Shown here: one piece after another, positions 7,019 to 16,457 of the stretch
Layout of the letters: every line of letters begins with the position of its first letter
Position numbering within the stretch: position 1 is the stretch's first letter
DNA from: JANSWY01 sp965243755
GTDB lineage: Bacteria; Bacteroidota; Bacteroidia; Cytophagales; Cyclobacteriaceae
NCBI GenBank assembly: GCA_965243755.1
Contig: CBDEVW010000005.1
Span: 310,001-374,000, forward strand
Direction: 5' to 3'
Length of the DNA stretch: 64,000 nucleotides
The notes under the pieces: model-generated
Database searches by the model: none
Told to the model about the DNA's origin: nothing
Seen by the model: only the letters and a program-made list of their open reading frames with translations
Made by a program: the position numbers and the translations under genes

Positions 7019-9976
7019 ATGAAAGACTTTCTATCAATTTTCCCGGGTAAATCATACCTGGTGTTTTTACTGGCAACATTATCACTGATTAGTTTATCCA
7101 TCTACCATTATACCAGTGGCCTGGATAATGCGATTGACTGGATTGTGACATCCAATACCGAAATTCAGAAAGTAGCAGTGGATGCTTTTACCAGTGGGCT
7201 GTTCAATTTTAGCATTCCTGCTGACAACCATCTTATTTGGGAAACTTTTGGAGCCACTTCCATGCAGGTGAATCTATCTTACCTTTACCTGATCCTTGCA
7301 ACACTGTTGGTGGGCATGCCAATGATCCATGCAGCCATAAGCTATTTCCCCCGAATCCCGTTTCTGATAGCCAATGTAATATTGATATTCCTGATTACAT
7401 TCATTCACCTGGAACAAACCATGCCCTTTGGGTCTCCAGACAGGTTACCAGTATATATTTTCATTGGTCTGTTGCTTGGGCTGGGATATCTTTTTCAGGC
7501 TTTTTTACAGGAAACCAAAGCAATTCTTCGATTCCTGACATTTTTAGTGGTTTATGTAATGATGGGCGCTGCTATCTATTACACATCAACAATAGACTGG
7601 CCGTACCTCATGATAGCTCCCTATGCATTTAATGCAGCCGTCATTTTGACGGTTTTATTCATTGCTGCAACTGCACAGGAAGTCATTTATTTTATATTGA
7701 TGCTGTCCGGTAGAACAGCTTCCAGCATTAGAATGAATAATGGCAAACATTTTCTAATACTTTCTACCTTATACCTTATCAATCTGCTGTTATTGTATTT
7801 AAGAAATGCCGGTCACATTCGGGTAGATCTTTCAGTTGCTAATGAATTTACCTTACTCGTTTTTTCTACCCTAATTGCCTTTTACACGATTCGGGAGAAA
7901 AAGGTATTATTCGGGTCCATTGGGTTTAACCCGTGGGGGTATTATCTCCTGGGAGCACTTGGGATAATTGGGTTTGGATTGATTGCCAGCCAGGCGGCCA
8001 TGGTCAATGACCCGGTGATGGATTCGATGGAAGATATCATTAGCTATACTCATCTGGCATTTGGGACAATGTTTTTTTTCTATGTCATCATGAATTTTCT
8101 GAATCCACTATTTCAGAACCTTCAGGTGTATCGCATTGTCTATAAAGAGGTGAATTTCCCATTTCTTACCAGCATCCTTGGTGGTATGGTTGGAGTGGCC
8201 GCTTTTTTCTTTCTGGCCAATAAAACACCGTACTTTGAAGTGAGGGCAGGTTACTTCAACCTACATGGAGACATCAACTTCGTGAAGGGTGATTTGGGTT
8301 TGGCCAGGAGGTACTATGAACAGGGAGGGCTTTATGGCGGAAATAACCACAAGTCTTACTATCAGCTGGCTACCATAAGCGCTATTGAAAAGGATAAGGC
8401 GGATTTTGAGACTTTCATGAAAAGGTCATTCATGAAAAATCCATCAGAGTATGCCTTCATCAGGTTATCAGACTTCTATAAGCAGGAAGGAGATTTTTTC
8501 AATGCTTTGTTTGTACTGAGGGAAGGACTCCAAAAATTTCCTAAAAGCTCAGCATTACGAAACAACATTGCCGTAATGTACACCAACTTAAACATTCTGG
8601 ATTCTGCACTGATCTATCTTGACAATGATTTATTTGATAGCCGATGGGAAAATATGTCAGTATCCAATAGCTGGTATGTTTACACCAAGTCTAATTTAAG
8701 CTTCGAAAAGGATTCGATAGAGACGTTATTAGCAGAAACAAATAATCCATCAGTTCAGAGTAATTATCTGGCCTATGCCAACTCAAGAGGATTACAGTTA
8801 ACGCTGGATAATTTCAGTGTATTCGAGGATTCGTTGCTCACCAATTCAAAATTGTCTGTGCTTAATAACCTGGCGGTCAATAACACCAAAATCCCTCAAA
8901 ACATCTTTGACATCATTATAAATCGGTCGAATGTGGTGGAAAATGCTACCTATGCGACTGTCCTGGATTATGATGCTGTAGTTGCCAGCTACCACAAAGG
9001 AGATTTCAATACTGCGTTGAGGATTCTAGACAGGCTTCAGGGTGGAAACGCCAGTCAGAAAGGACACTTTCTTAATATATCAGGGTTAATCGCTTTAAAG
9101 AACGGTGCTTACAGGATTGCCTCCGAGTTTTTCAGAAGGAGCCTGGAGTCTGGTGACCAAAGTGCCCAGTTAAACTATGGAATAGCCCTTTCCGAAGCTG
9201 GAATGACAGAAGAAGCAATCAGATATTGGAACCGGCTGGAATTGATTACCACAGATTCGTCCATAGCACAGGTAGCTTTCAACATGAGTAATAACCTTTC
9301 CATGTCCATCAAAGAGGTAATGGGACATGAAAATGATGTGTTGAAATATCAATTTTTAAAGTACAATGGCATCAATCTGAGTTTTGCTGAGTGCTCTGAC
9401 ATTCTGGAAACTATCATGGATGAAAATGCCATTATTGGTGCGGTGAATGATCAGATTTATGATTTGATCAATACCGGACGTTACACTGAAGCTGAAGCGT
9501 ATGAGGCACTTGCTCTATCAAAAAACCTTCCCATTACGCCAAAAAATCAATTGGCTCTCGCCCTGGCAGCTGATAACATGGAAACGCTAAAGTCATTGCG
9601 GACAGAAAATGAATTGCTACAACTATTGGTCGATCAAAAAACGGATACCTCTTCACTGAAAATCATGGCTGATCTGGCCATTGCCAATCCCTTTGATATC
9701 ACTACTGTTTTAGTGGTGATTGATCATTTGAAAAACAATAACCAGCTGCAATGGGCCTATGAAGTTGCACAGGCTGCTTTAGAAATCAACCGATATTCGG
9801 TACCGCTGATAAAGACCTATGCCCTCACGGCCGTTGAGGCCAATTATACAAACTACGGAGAAACTGCACTTCTTCAATTATTAGACCTTGTAGACTCGGA
9901 AGAATATCATACTTTTGAGGCTAGGTTCGACGAGCTGAAACAAGAAGTTGAAAATCGCGATACCTGGGATTTTTAA
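7019..9976 (+). CDS. large polytopic membrane protein with C-terminal TPR-like region
   Basis: A 985-residue protein I do not recognise as a named family. Residues 1 to about 410 are strongly hydrophobic, with roughly ten predicted membrane segments. Residues from about 425 onward form helical repeat sequence resembling tetratricopeptide repeats, for example GYFNLHGDINFVKGDLGLAR near 417 and HFLNISGLIALKNGAYRIAS near 682. The layout suggests a membrane anchor carrying a long repeat scaffold for protein contacts. It starts 3 bp after gatC and ends 10 bp before hutH, so it lies inside a plus-strand run of unrelated housekeeping genes. No enzymatic motif was seen. Confidence 0.75.
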   Translation: MKDFLSIFPGKSYLVFLLATLSLISLSIYHYTSGLDNAIDWIVTSNTEIQKVAVDAFTSGLFNFSIPADNHLIWETFGATSMQVNLSYLYLILATLLVGMPMIHAAISYFPRIPFLIANVILIFLITFIHLEQTMPFGSPDRLPVYIFIGLLLGLGYLFQAFLQETKAILRFLTFLVVYVMMGAAIYYTSTIDWPYLMIAPYAFNAAVILTVLFIAATAQEVIYFILMLSGRTASSIRMNNGKHFLILSTLYLINLLLLYLRNAGHIRVDLSVANEFTLLVFSTLIAFYTIREKKVLFGSIGFNPWGYYLLGALGIIGFGLIASQAAMVNDPVMDSMEDIISYTHLAFGTMFFFYVIMNFLNPLFQNLQVYRIVYKEVNFPFLTSILGGMVGVAAFFFLANKTPYFEVRAGYFNLHGDINFVKGDLGLARRYYEQGGLYGGNNHKSYYQLATISAIEKDKADFETFMKRSFMKNPSEYAFIRLSDFYKQEGDFFNALFVLREGLQKFPKSSALRNNIAVMYTNLNILDSALIYLDNDLFDSRWENMSVSNSWYVYTKSNLSFEKDSIETLLAETNNPSVQSNYLAYANSRGLQLTLDNFSVFEDSLLTNSKLSVLNNLAVNNTKIPQNIFDIIINRSNVVENATYATVLDYDAVVASYHKGDFNTALRILDRLQGGNASQKGHFLNISGLIALKNGAYRIASEFFRRSLESGDQSAQLNYGIALSEAGMTEEAIRYWNRLELITTDSSIAQVAFNMSNNLSMSIKEVMGHENDVLKYQFLKYNGINLSFAECSDILETIMDENAIIGAVNDQIYDLINTGRYTEAEAYEALALSKNLPITPKNQLALALAADNMETLKSLRTENELLQLLVDQKTDTSSLKIMADLAIANPFDITTVLVVIDHLKNNNQLQWAYEVAQAALEINRYSVPLIKTYALTAVEANYTNYGETALLQLLDLVDSEEYHTFEARFDELKQEVENRDTWDF

Positions 9977-9986
9977 ATAAACAACA

Positions 9987-11558
9987 ATGCCTAATTTTTT
10001 TGATTTTGGTCAGGATCGGCTATCTGCCGGACTGGCATTGGACATTGGTGCAAAATCCATTGTAGGCAGACTCAATCAGGAAGCCCGAGATCGCATTAAT
10101 GCCAGCAAAGCAAATGTAGAAGCAATCGTCCAGAGCAAGAAGACTGTTTATGGCGTCAATACAGGGTTTGGGCCGCTTTGCACTACACTCATCTCCGAAG
10201 AACAAACTCACAAACTACAGGATAATATTCTAAGAAGCCATAGTGTGGGTGTCGGTGAACCGGTACCACTGGAAGTCGCTCGGTTGATGCTCATTCTAAA
10301 GCTACAGTCATTGAGCTATGGTTACTCAGGGATTAGTCTCGCGGTAATGGAACGCATTCTGTGGCACCTGGAAAACGACCTGATTCCGCTGGTGCCAATT
10401 CAGGGATCTGTCGGAGCTTCTGGTGATCTGGCACCTCTGGCACATTTGTTTTTACCGCTCATTGGCCTTGGTAAGGTATGGTATAATGGACAATATGTAG
10501 AAACAGGTGAAGTTTTTCAGAAGCTGGGTGTAGAGCCATTGCAACTTGGACCAAAGGAAGGTCTGGCACTGATCAATGGAACACAATTCATTGCCGCTTA
10601 TGGTATCAGGGCGCTGGAACGGCTAAAAAACTGCCTGGATGCTGCAGATATCATCGGAGCAATGAGTCTGGAAGGAGTTCTAGGGTCAGCAAGCCCATTT
10701 GAAAAGGAACTTCATGAGCTCAGAGCTTACCAGGGCACCCAACATGTGGCCCATAGATTAAGGGTACTGCTGGATCATTCAGAGATGGTGGCCAGTCATG
10801 CTGACTGTGGACGGGTACAGGACCCTTATAGTATCAGGTGTATGCCGCAGGTTCATGGTGCCAGTAGAAATGCCTGGCTGAACCTGAAGGAGTTGCTGAC
10901 AGTGGAACTCAATTCGGTAACGGACAACCCGATTATTCTGACAAAAGATAATACCATCAGTGGAGGTAATTTCCATGGACAGCCATTGGCGCTACCATTG
11001 GATTACAATACGATAGCTGCGGCGGAAATAGGAAATATTTCAGATCGTAGAACTTATTTGTTGCTGGAAGGAAATGTAGAAGGCCTGCCAAAATTACTCA
11101 TGACCAATACTGGTATCAATTCAGGATTTATGATTCCTCAGTATACTTCAGCAGCACTCGTTAGTGAAAATAAAAGCCTTTGCTTTCCTGCCAGTGCCGA
11201 CAGTATACCAACATCTCTAGGTCAGGAAGATCATGTAAGTATGGGTTCGATCAGTGGGCGTAAACTGAATCAGGTAATTACCAATCTGGAAAACATACTT
11301 GCCGTAGAACTGGTTTGTGCCGCCCAGGCTTTTGACTATAGAAAACCCATGAAGTCAGGTAAGATACTGGATGCATGTCACGAACTGGTAAGATCGAAGA
11401 TTGATCATGCAGAAGAGGATCGTGTCTTTGCTATGGACATAGCTATAGCTGCAGAAATCATTAGAAATAAACAATTGGTATCTACTTCGGAAGAGGTAGC
11501 TAAAAATGAAAACATTAACCTAAACGGAGCTCAGAATGAATTATTCGGACTTTATTAA
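9987..11558 (+). CDS. hutH: histidine ammonia-lyase
   Basis: First enzyme of histidine degradation, converting L-histidine to urocanate and ammonia in the cytoplasm. The 523 residues are of normal family length. The Ala-Ser-Gly triad that cyclises into the MIO cofactor is seen in GSVGASGDLAPLAH near residue 145. Other family landmarks are YGVNTGFGPL near 53 and SVTDNPII near 312. It overlaps hutU by 23 bp, so the two enzymes of consecutive steps are translationally linked. hutI and hutG are not in this window. Confidence 0.97.
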   Translation: MPNFFDFGQDRLSAGLALDIGAKSIVGRLNQEARDRINASKANVEAIVQSKKTVYGVNTGFGPLCTTLISEEQTHKLQDNILRSHSVGVGEPVPLEVARLMLILKLQSLSYGYSGISLAVMERILWHLENDLIPLVPIQGSVGASGDLAPLAHLFLPLIGLGKVWYNGQYVETGEVFQKLGVEPLQLGPKEGLALINGTQFIAAYGIRALERLKNCLDAADIIGAMSLEGVLGSASPFEKELHELRAYQGTQHVAHRLRVLLDHSEMVASHADCGRVQDPYSIRCMPQVHGASRNAWLNLKELLTVELNSVTDNPIILTKDNTISGGNFHGQPLALPLDYNTIAAAEIGNISDRRTYLLLEGNVEGLPKLLMTNTGINSGFMIPQYTSAALVSENKSLCFPASADSIPTSLGQEDHVSMGSISGRKLNQVITNLENILAVELVCAAQAFDYRKPMKSGKILDACHELVRSKIDHAEEDRVFAMDIAIAAEIIRNKQLVSTSEEVAKNENINLNGAQNELFGLY

Positions 11559-13206
11559 GACCTATGCCAACGGGCATCAATACAAATCACCAACGGGCAA
11601 TCAGCTCAATGCCAGGTCATGGCAAACCGAGGCACCTCTCAGGATGCTGCTAAATAACCTGGACGCTGAAGTTGCTGAGGACCCTGAAAACCTCATCGTC
11701 TATGGAGGAACCGGACAAGCCGCACGTGACAGAAAATCACTGGAAAAAATCATAGAAATATTGCTGAAGCTGGAGAATGACCAGAGTTTGTTAGTGCAAT
11801 CCGGGAAGCCGGTAGGCATAGTAAGGTCCCACCCTGAAGCTCCAAGAGTACTGATCGCCAATTCTAATCTTGTTCCTGCCTGGGCCAATTGGGAACATTT
11901 TCAGGAACTGAAGGAAAGAGGGCTGATGATGTACGGACAGATGACAGCCGGAAGCTGGATTTATATTGGTTCACAAGGGATATTACAAGGTACTTATGAA
12001 ACTTTTGTAGCATGTGCTGATCGTCATTTTGGGGGTTCTTTAAAGAATAAACTGGTTGTTACTGCCGGACTGGGAGGTATGGGTGGTGCCCAGCCATTAG
12101 CAGCTACACTGGCAGGAGGTACGTTTCTGGGAGCAGATGTAGACCCGGCAAGAATTCAGAAAAGACTGGACACGAAGTACATCGACCGAATGACTTACAG
12201 TTATGAGGAAGCGAGAGACTGGGCATTGGAAGCCAGGGAGAAAGGAGAAAATATTTCCATAGGTTTGGTAAGTGATGCTGGTGACATGCTGGAGAAATTA
12301 TTGGCCGATAACATTATCCCGGAAGTCCTCACTGACCAGACATCCGCACATGACCCGGTATACGGTTATGTGCCAAATGGCCTTTCACTCGAAGAAGCTG
12401 AAGCGCTTAGAAAGTCTGATCCAAAGAAATACAAAGATCTTTCACTAAAGAGTATGGCAAGGCATGTTGGGTTCATGCTGGAAATGCAGAAAAGAGGAAG
12501 TAAAACCTTTGACTATGGCAATAACATCAGAGAGTTTGCAGTTCAGGGTGGAGAACCCAATGCTTTCGATTTCAATGGGTTTGTTCCTGAATATGTAAGA
12601 CCACTATTTTGTGAAGGTAAGGGCCCGTTCAGGTGGGCAGCCTTATCCGGAGATCCCGAAGATATTTATACTACTGATCAGGCATTGATCGAGGCATTCC
12701 CGGAGAATCATCACATGATCAAGTGGCTTAAGGAAGCAAAAGAAAAAATCGCTTTTCAGGGGCTACCATGCCGAATATGCTGGTTGGGAATCGGCGAGAG
12801 AGAAAAGGCAGGATTGATCTTTAATGACCTGGTGAAAACTGGTAAGGTCAAAGCACCAATTGTGATCGGAAGAGATCATTTGGACTGTGGGTCTGTTGCG
12901 TCACCAAACCGGGAAACTGAAGGTATGCTGGATGGTACCGATGCAGTCTCCGACTGGCCATTGCTCAACCTGATGTCAAACGCAAGTGGAGGTGCTACCT
13001 GGATTTCGTTCCATCATGGCGGTGGAGTAGGTATGGGTTACTCTCAGCATGCGGGAATGGTCATTTTGGCTGATGGTACAGAAAGAGCCGAGCAATGCAT
13101 TAAAAGAGTACTTCATAACGATCCGGCAATGGGAATATTCAGGCATCATGATGCTGGTTATGAAAAAGCCACGCAATTTGCCGAAGCACATGATCTTAAA
13201 ATCTAA
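11536..13206 (+). CDS. hutU: urocanate hydratase
   Basis: Second step of histidine degradation, hydrating urocanate to imidazolonepropionate using tightly bound NAD+. The 556 residues match urocanase length. Visible features are the N-terminal YGGTGQAARD, the NAD-binding GLGGMGGAQPLA near 176, the active-site cysteine region GLPCRICWLGIGER near 410, and the glycine-rich SFHHGGGVGMGYSQH near 490. The start used lies inside the end of hutH. A strong terminator hairpin follows the stop codon, closing the transcript. Confidence 0.97.
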   Translation: MNYSDFIKTYANGHQYKSPTGNQLNARSWQTEAPLRMLLNNLDAEVAEDPENLIVYGGTGQAARDRKSLEKIIEILLKLENDQSLLVQSGKPVGIVRSHPEAPRVLIANSNLVPAWANWEHFQELKERGLMMYGQMTAGSWIYIGSQGILQGTYETFVACADRHFGGSLKNKLVVTAGLGGMGGAQPLAATLAGGTFLGADVDPARIQKRLDTKYIDRMTYSYEEARDWALEAREKGENISIGLVSDAGDMLEKLLADNIIPEVLTDQTSAHDPVYGYVPNGLSLEEAEALRKSDPKKYKDLSLKSMARHVGFMLEMQKRGSKTFDYGNNIREFAVQGGEPNAFDFNGFVPEYVRPLFCEGKGPFRWAALSGDPEDIYTTDQALIEAFPENHHMIKWLKEAKEKIAFQGLPCRICWLGIGEREKAGLIFNDLVKTGKVKAPIVIGRDHLDCGSVASPNRETEGMLDGTDAVSDWPLLNLMSNASGGATWISFHHGGGVGMGYSQHAGMVILADGTERAEQCIKRVLHNDPAMGIFRHHDAGYEKATQFAEAHDLKI

Positions 13207-13232
13207 ACAAGTAGATACGAATAATTAGGATT

Positions 13233-13263
13233 GAGGTGTGGTTAATAATCACACCTCTTTTGT
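13233..13263 (+). terminator. intrinsic terminator after hutU
   Basis: An 11-bp stem (arms GAGGTGTGGTT and AATCACACCTC, one G-T pair) with a 3-base loop, followed by TTTT. It lies 26 bp after the hutU stop and before the convergent phoH-like gene. Confidence 0.85.
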
Positions 13264-13289
13264 TATATCAACATGGTAAATTAAAGCAG

Positions 13290-14627
13290 TTACAACAACT
13301 CGTTGGCCAGATTGGCTAGCTCAGATCTTTCACCTTTTTCAAGGGTCACGTGAGCAAATAGCTCCTGGTCCTGAAGCCTGTCAATGATATAGGAGAGGCC
13401 ATTACTTTGCGAATCCAGATAAGGTGTATCAATCTGATGTACATCACCAGTGAACACGATTTTGGTATTTTCTCCTGCCCGGGTAATGATGGTTTTCACT
13501 TCATGGGGAGTAAGGTTTTGAGCTTCATCCACAATAAAGAATATATTGGACAAACTTCTACCCCTAATGTATGCCAATGGTGTGATCAGGAGTTTTTCCT
13601 GGTTGACCATATCTGTTAACCTGGTATATTCTTTTTCAGTTTCCTTCCATTGGTTTTGGATAAACTTCAAATTGTCCCAGAGCGGCTCCATGTAGGGATT
13701 CAATTTCGATTTGATGTCTCCGGGAAGATAACCAATGTCCTTATTGGACAAAGGCACAATGGGCCTGGCCAGGTAGATCTGCTTAAAGTTTCTTCTTTGC
13801 TCCAGTGCTGATGCAAGCGCCAATAAAGTTTTTCCGGTTCCGGCTACTCCATTGATGCTCACCAGTTTGATGTTTGGATTCAACATGGCATGGATGGCGA
13901 ATGTCTGTTCTGCATTCTTCGGTTTGATGCCATAGACAGCCTTCTTCTCCACAAGTTCAACCGTATTCTCTTCGTTATTGTAAAAGGCTAAGCCACTGTT
14001 TTTCTCGCTTTTTAAAATGTAATAGCTATTGATGATTGGCTTCTTGCGGGCAAAGATTGCCTTTCGGTCAATACTACCTTCTTTGAAAAGTACATTGATG
14101 TCATCCGAACTCACATCCTCTTTTTCAGACTTGCCAGTGTAAAGTGTATTGACATTTTTAATCTTGCCGGTTTCATAATCCTCCGCATGAATATGAAGAG
14201 ATTTCGCTTTCAGCCTGAGGTTGATGTCTTTACTTACCAGAATGACCTTCTTTCCCTTTTCCTCTTCCTGTAATTTTAAGGCCGCATTAAGGATTTTATG
14301 ATCGTTTTTATTGTCGTTAAAGACTTTTCGGGCATCTACTTCACTCTCATGATCCATCAGGACCTTAAACTTACCCTTGGTTTTTCCATTGAGGGGAATC
14401 CATTCCTGAAGCATATGTCCTGCTGCCAGTTTATCCAATAACCTGGTAAACTCTCTTGCTTCAAAATTTTTGGTATCGTTTCCCTTTTTGAATTGATCTA
14501 ATTCTTCCAGTACAACAATTGGAATTCCAACATCATGTTCGGCGAAATTGAGGATAGAATCATGAGAAAAAATGATGACTGATGTATCTAAAACAAAAAT
14601 TTTTTTCTCTTTCGCGCGCTTTGCCAT
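13290..14627 (-). CDS. PIN-PhoH family ATPase/ribonuclease
   Basis: A two-domain protein of about 445 residues. The N-terminal PIN nuclease domain begins KKIFVLDTSVII, with the first acidic metal-binding residue in LDTS, and extends to about residue 150. The C-terminal PhoH ATPase has Walker A NGVAGTGKTLLAL near 263 and Walker B IFFIVDEAQN near 370, with the LTPHEVK motif after it. Proteins of this architecture are proposed RNA helicase-nucleases. I chose the ATG at 14627 because it starts directly before the PIN domain; a start at 14699 would add 24 residues without family similarity. It is a single gene, converging on hutU. Confidence 0.92.
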   Translation of the reverse strand: MAKRAKEKKIFVLDTSVIIFSHDSILNFAEHDVGIPIVVLEELDQFKKGNDTKNFEAREFTRLLDKLAAGHMLQEWIPLNGKTKGKFKVLMDHESEVDARKVFNDNKNDHKILNAALKLQEEEKGKKVILVSKDINLRLKAKSLHIHAEDYETGKIKNVNTLYTGKSEKEDVSSDDINVLFKEGSIDRKAIFARKKPIINSYYILKSEKNSGLAFYNNEENTVELVEKKAVYGIKPKNAEQTFAIHAMLNPNIKLVSINGVAGTGKTLLALASALEQRRNFKQIYLARPIVPLSNKDIGYLPGDIKSKLNPYMEPLWDNLKFIQNQWKETEKEYTRLTDMVNQEKLLITPLAYIRGRSLSNIFFIVDEAQNLTPHEVKTIITRAGENTKIVFTGDVHQIDTPYLDSQSNGLSYIIDRLQDQELFAHVTLEKGERSELANLANELL

Positions 14628-14884
14628 ACTGCTATTTTTTGGTGGATGTCGTTTGATAGTGACGTTTAGTAAGAATAATGATTTATTGGTAAAAACCATA
14701 AGATATTATTCTTATTTTCCGAATTAATTGGAAGTTTTAAGGAAGGGCAATTACAGTCAGGCACTCTATTCTCACAATAGGGAAATCTGTATTAAACACG
14801 TTGAGGCTACAAGAATTGTTTGGGTACCACCTTACCTTATCTCCATCTTTATTGACTCTAAGCGGTAGTGTATAATTACTTTGA

Positions 14885-15181
14885 TCATTTTGGTTCACTT
14901 AATAAAAAGCCTAGATCAGTGGTGCTCAATAATGGATTGAATTTTGTTAAACTATATTCTGCAACTTTCTCCATAATCAGAGGATCTTTCTCTAATATTT
15001 CACGAAGCTCTTTTTCGGATTTTGAGTTTGCAATTACAATACCACCGTCACGTGGATCTTTTGGACCTCCAAGAATAAATGTTCCATTTTTATATTGCTT
15101 TGAGACATATGTTCTATGCAATTCAGTGAAATTATTTACTTCCGCAATTGGCTTAATAAAATTGAAATTTATAATAAACAT
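14885..15181 (-). CDS. YciI-like (YCII-related) small protein
   Basis: A 98-residue protein with the ferredoxin-like YCII pattern. It starts MFIINFNFIKP, and the middle section GTFILGGPKDPRDGGIVIAN matches the conserved glycine-rich part of the family, with an Asp at about 54. Some relatives are small enzymes or stress proteins, but no function can be assigned here. It lies 12 bp downstream of the HxlR regulator gene on the same strand, so the two probably form an operon under the regulator's own control. Confidence 0.8.
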   Translation of the reverse strand: MFIINFNFIKPIAEVNNFTELHRTYVSKQYKNGTFILGGPKDPRDGGIVIANSKSEKELREILEKDPLIMEKVAEYSLTKFNPLLSTTDLGFLLSEPK

Positions 15182-15193
15182 AGTTTTTAAGCT

Positions 15194-15520
15194 TTAGTTA
15201 AACTTTTCTGACCATCTCTCTGACCATTCCCTTATCGGATTAAATAGGTTAAATAACTCTTCTCCCATAGCTGTAAGTTTGTAGCCGTCAAGCACTTTTT
15301 CAATGATATAAGTTTGCTGAAGTTCTTTGAGTCTGGTATTTAAAGTGGTAGGAGATATTCCGTCGCATATTTTTTCCAGTTCGCTAAATGATTTTTGGCT
15401 TTCCTTTAGATACCACAGAATATTCATTGACCAGTTTCGCCCTAACAAGTCAAAAAGAGCCATTAGGGGTTTTCCAGATTTAGAGCCTCTTACAGGTTTC
15501 CCAGGTTTAGGAATGTTCAT
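15194..15520 (-). CDS. HxlR family transcriptional regulator
   Basis: A 108-residue winged-helix regulator. The pattern LFDLLGRNWSMNILWYL near residues 23-39, followed by SFSELEKICDGISPTTLNTRLKEL (helix-turn-helix, about 44-67) and YKLTAMGEEL, is typical of HxlR/MarR-like proteins that often respond to electrophiles or oxidants. The usual N-terminal redox cysteine is not present; the only cysteine is in KICDG. Two palindromes lie immediately upstream of the gene, which suggests autoregulation. It is followed by the YciI-like gene. Confidence 0.88.
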   Translation of the reverse strand: MNIPKPGKPVRGSKSGKPLMALFDLLGRNWSMNILWYLKESQKSFSELEKICDGISPTTLNTRLKELQQTYIIEKVLDGYKLTAMGEELFNLFNPIREWSERWSEKFN

Positions 15521-15539
15521 TTTTTTACTTTTCGGCTAA

Positions 15540-15575
15540 ACTACATATTATGTAGTTAGCTACAAAATATGTAGT
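15540..15575. promoter_or_regulatory. paired palindromic operators for the HxlR regulator
   Basis: Two 17-bp sites lie 19 bp apart, centre to centre. Site 1 (15540-15556) is a perfect palindrome with arms ACTACATA and TATGTAGT around one base. Site 2 (15559-15575) has GCTACAAA and TATGTAGT in the same geometry, with two mismatches. They begin 20 bp upstream of the HxlR start codon. The palindromes are seen directly; binding by the adjacent regulator is inferred. Confidence 0.65.
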
Positions 15576-15783
15576 AGATATATTTTAAAATTAAATTTGA
15601 GTTTATAATATGAGAGGGTTTTGGATATAGATATAATGAATAGCTAAAATCCGTAAACCGGACATCAGTAAGTATTGGAAAAGGTACTCCACTCACAGAT
15701 TCCTTGAAAGTCATTATTCCTTCCTGGTTTTTTGTCAAATCCCGAAATTCTAATGATGATTCTTAATACGATTTGTTTTGAAA

Positions 15784-16452
15784 TTAAAATTGCTCAATGG
15801 TCTTGAGCCGATAAAGATCTTCCTTCTCTCTTGGGATGATCTCCAAAATCTGCGCGGCTACCAACAGTACTAGTTTTTGTGATGCCTGATATTTCGATAT
15901 TCCCGCTTTTTCCCTGAATTGTGTGAGTGTTATTTCTCCATTTTCTTCCAGGTATTTTAACAGGAACTGCTCCTTTTCGCCGTATCTGAAAGTGGTCCCC
16001 TTCTTACGGTTTTTCCTCTTCAAAATTTCTTTCAACTCCCTGCTGGCCTTCACAGAGCGGTCATCAATTCGAAAATACGCAATACCATACTGATCAGTTT
16101 GTTTCTCTTTGGCGTAGTATGGTTTTCTCGTTCCACTGCGAATATGGTAATGTAAAACCCCCTTGTCTTCATTTTCTGAAAGGGGAACAAATTCCAGTTC
16201 GAAATCAATTTTAGGCTTACAGAGTTCTACAATGGCTTTTGTCATGGCGTATTCTTCCTCATCGGGAAATTTGACACCAGGAACATCTCCATTATCGCTA
16301 ACGCCAATGAGCAAATGACCACCATCCGCATTGGCAAAAGCCACAACTTCCTTCACTATTTTCTCAGGATGGGCCACTTTCCTTTTAAATTCTATGTGAT
16401 CATTCTCTCCCTGTTTTACTAAGGAAAAGACTGTTTTCAAACCAGGATTCAT
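15784..16452 (-). CDS. AlbA_2 (Schlafen-like) domain protein with C-terminal winged helix
   Basis: A 222-residue putative nucleic-acid binding protein. The N-terminal AlbA_2 pattern is clear: EFKRKV near residue 22, then VVAFANADGGHLLIGVSDNG near 36-55. The C-terminal part (about 155-215) reads as a small helix-turn-helix domain, with ITLTQFREKAGISKYQASQK. It starts 5 bp after the AAA+ gene ends and is the third gene of the VWA / AAA+ / AlbA_2 run. Its target and effect are unknown. Confidence 0.8.
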   Translation of the reverse strand: MNPGLKTVFSLVKQGENDHIEFKRKVAHPEKIVKEVVAFANADGGHLLIGVSDNGDVPGVKFPDEEEYAMTKAIVELCKPKIDFELEFVPLSENEDKGVLHYHIRSGTRKPYYAKEKQTDQYGIAYFRIDDRSVKASRELKEILKRKNRKKGTTFRYGEKEQFLLKYLEENGEITLTQFREKAGISKYQASQKLVLLVAAQILEIIPREKEDLYRLKTIEQF

Positions 16453-16457
16453 GGTTT

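Noticed and set aside
15556..15738. 60-residue minus-strand frame upstream of the HxlR gene
   Set aside because: Overlaps the palindromic operators and ends in AT-rich sequence; no signal peptide or family pattern. The region is better read as regulatory.
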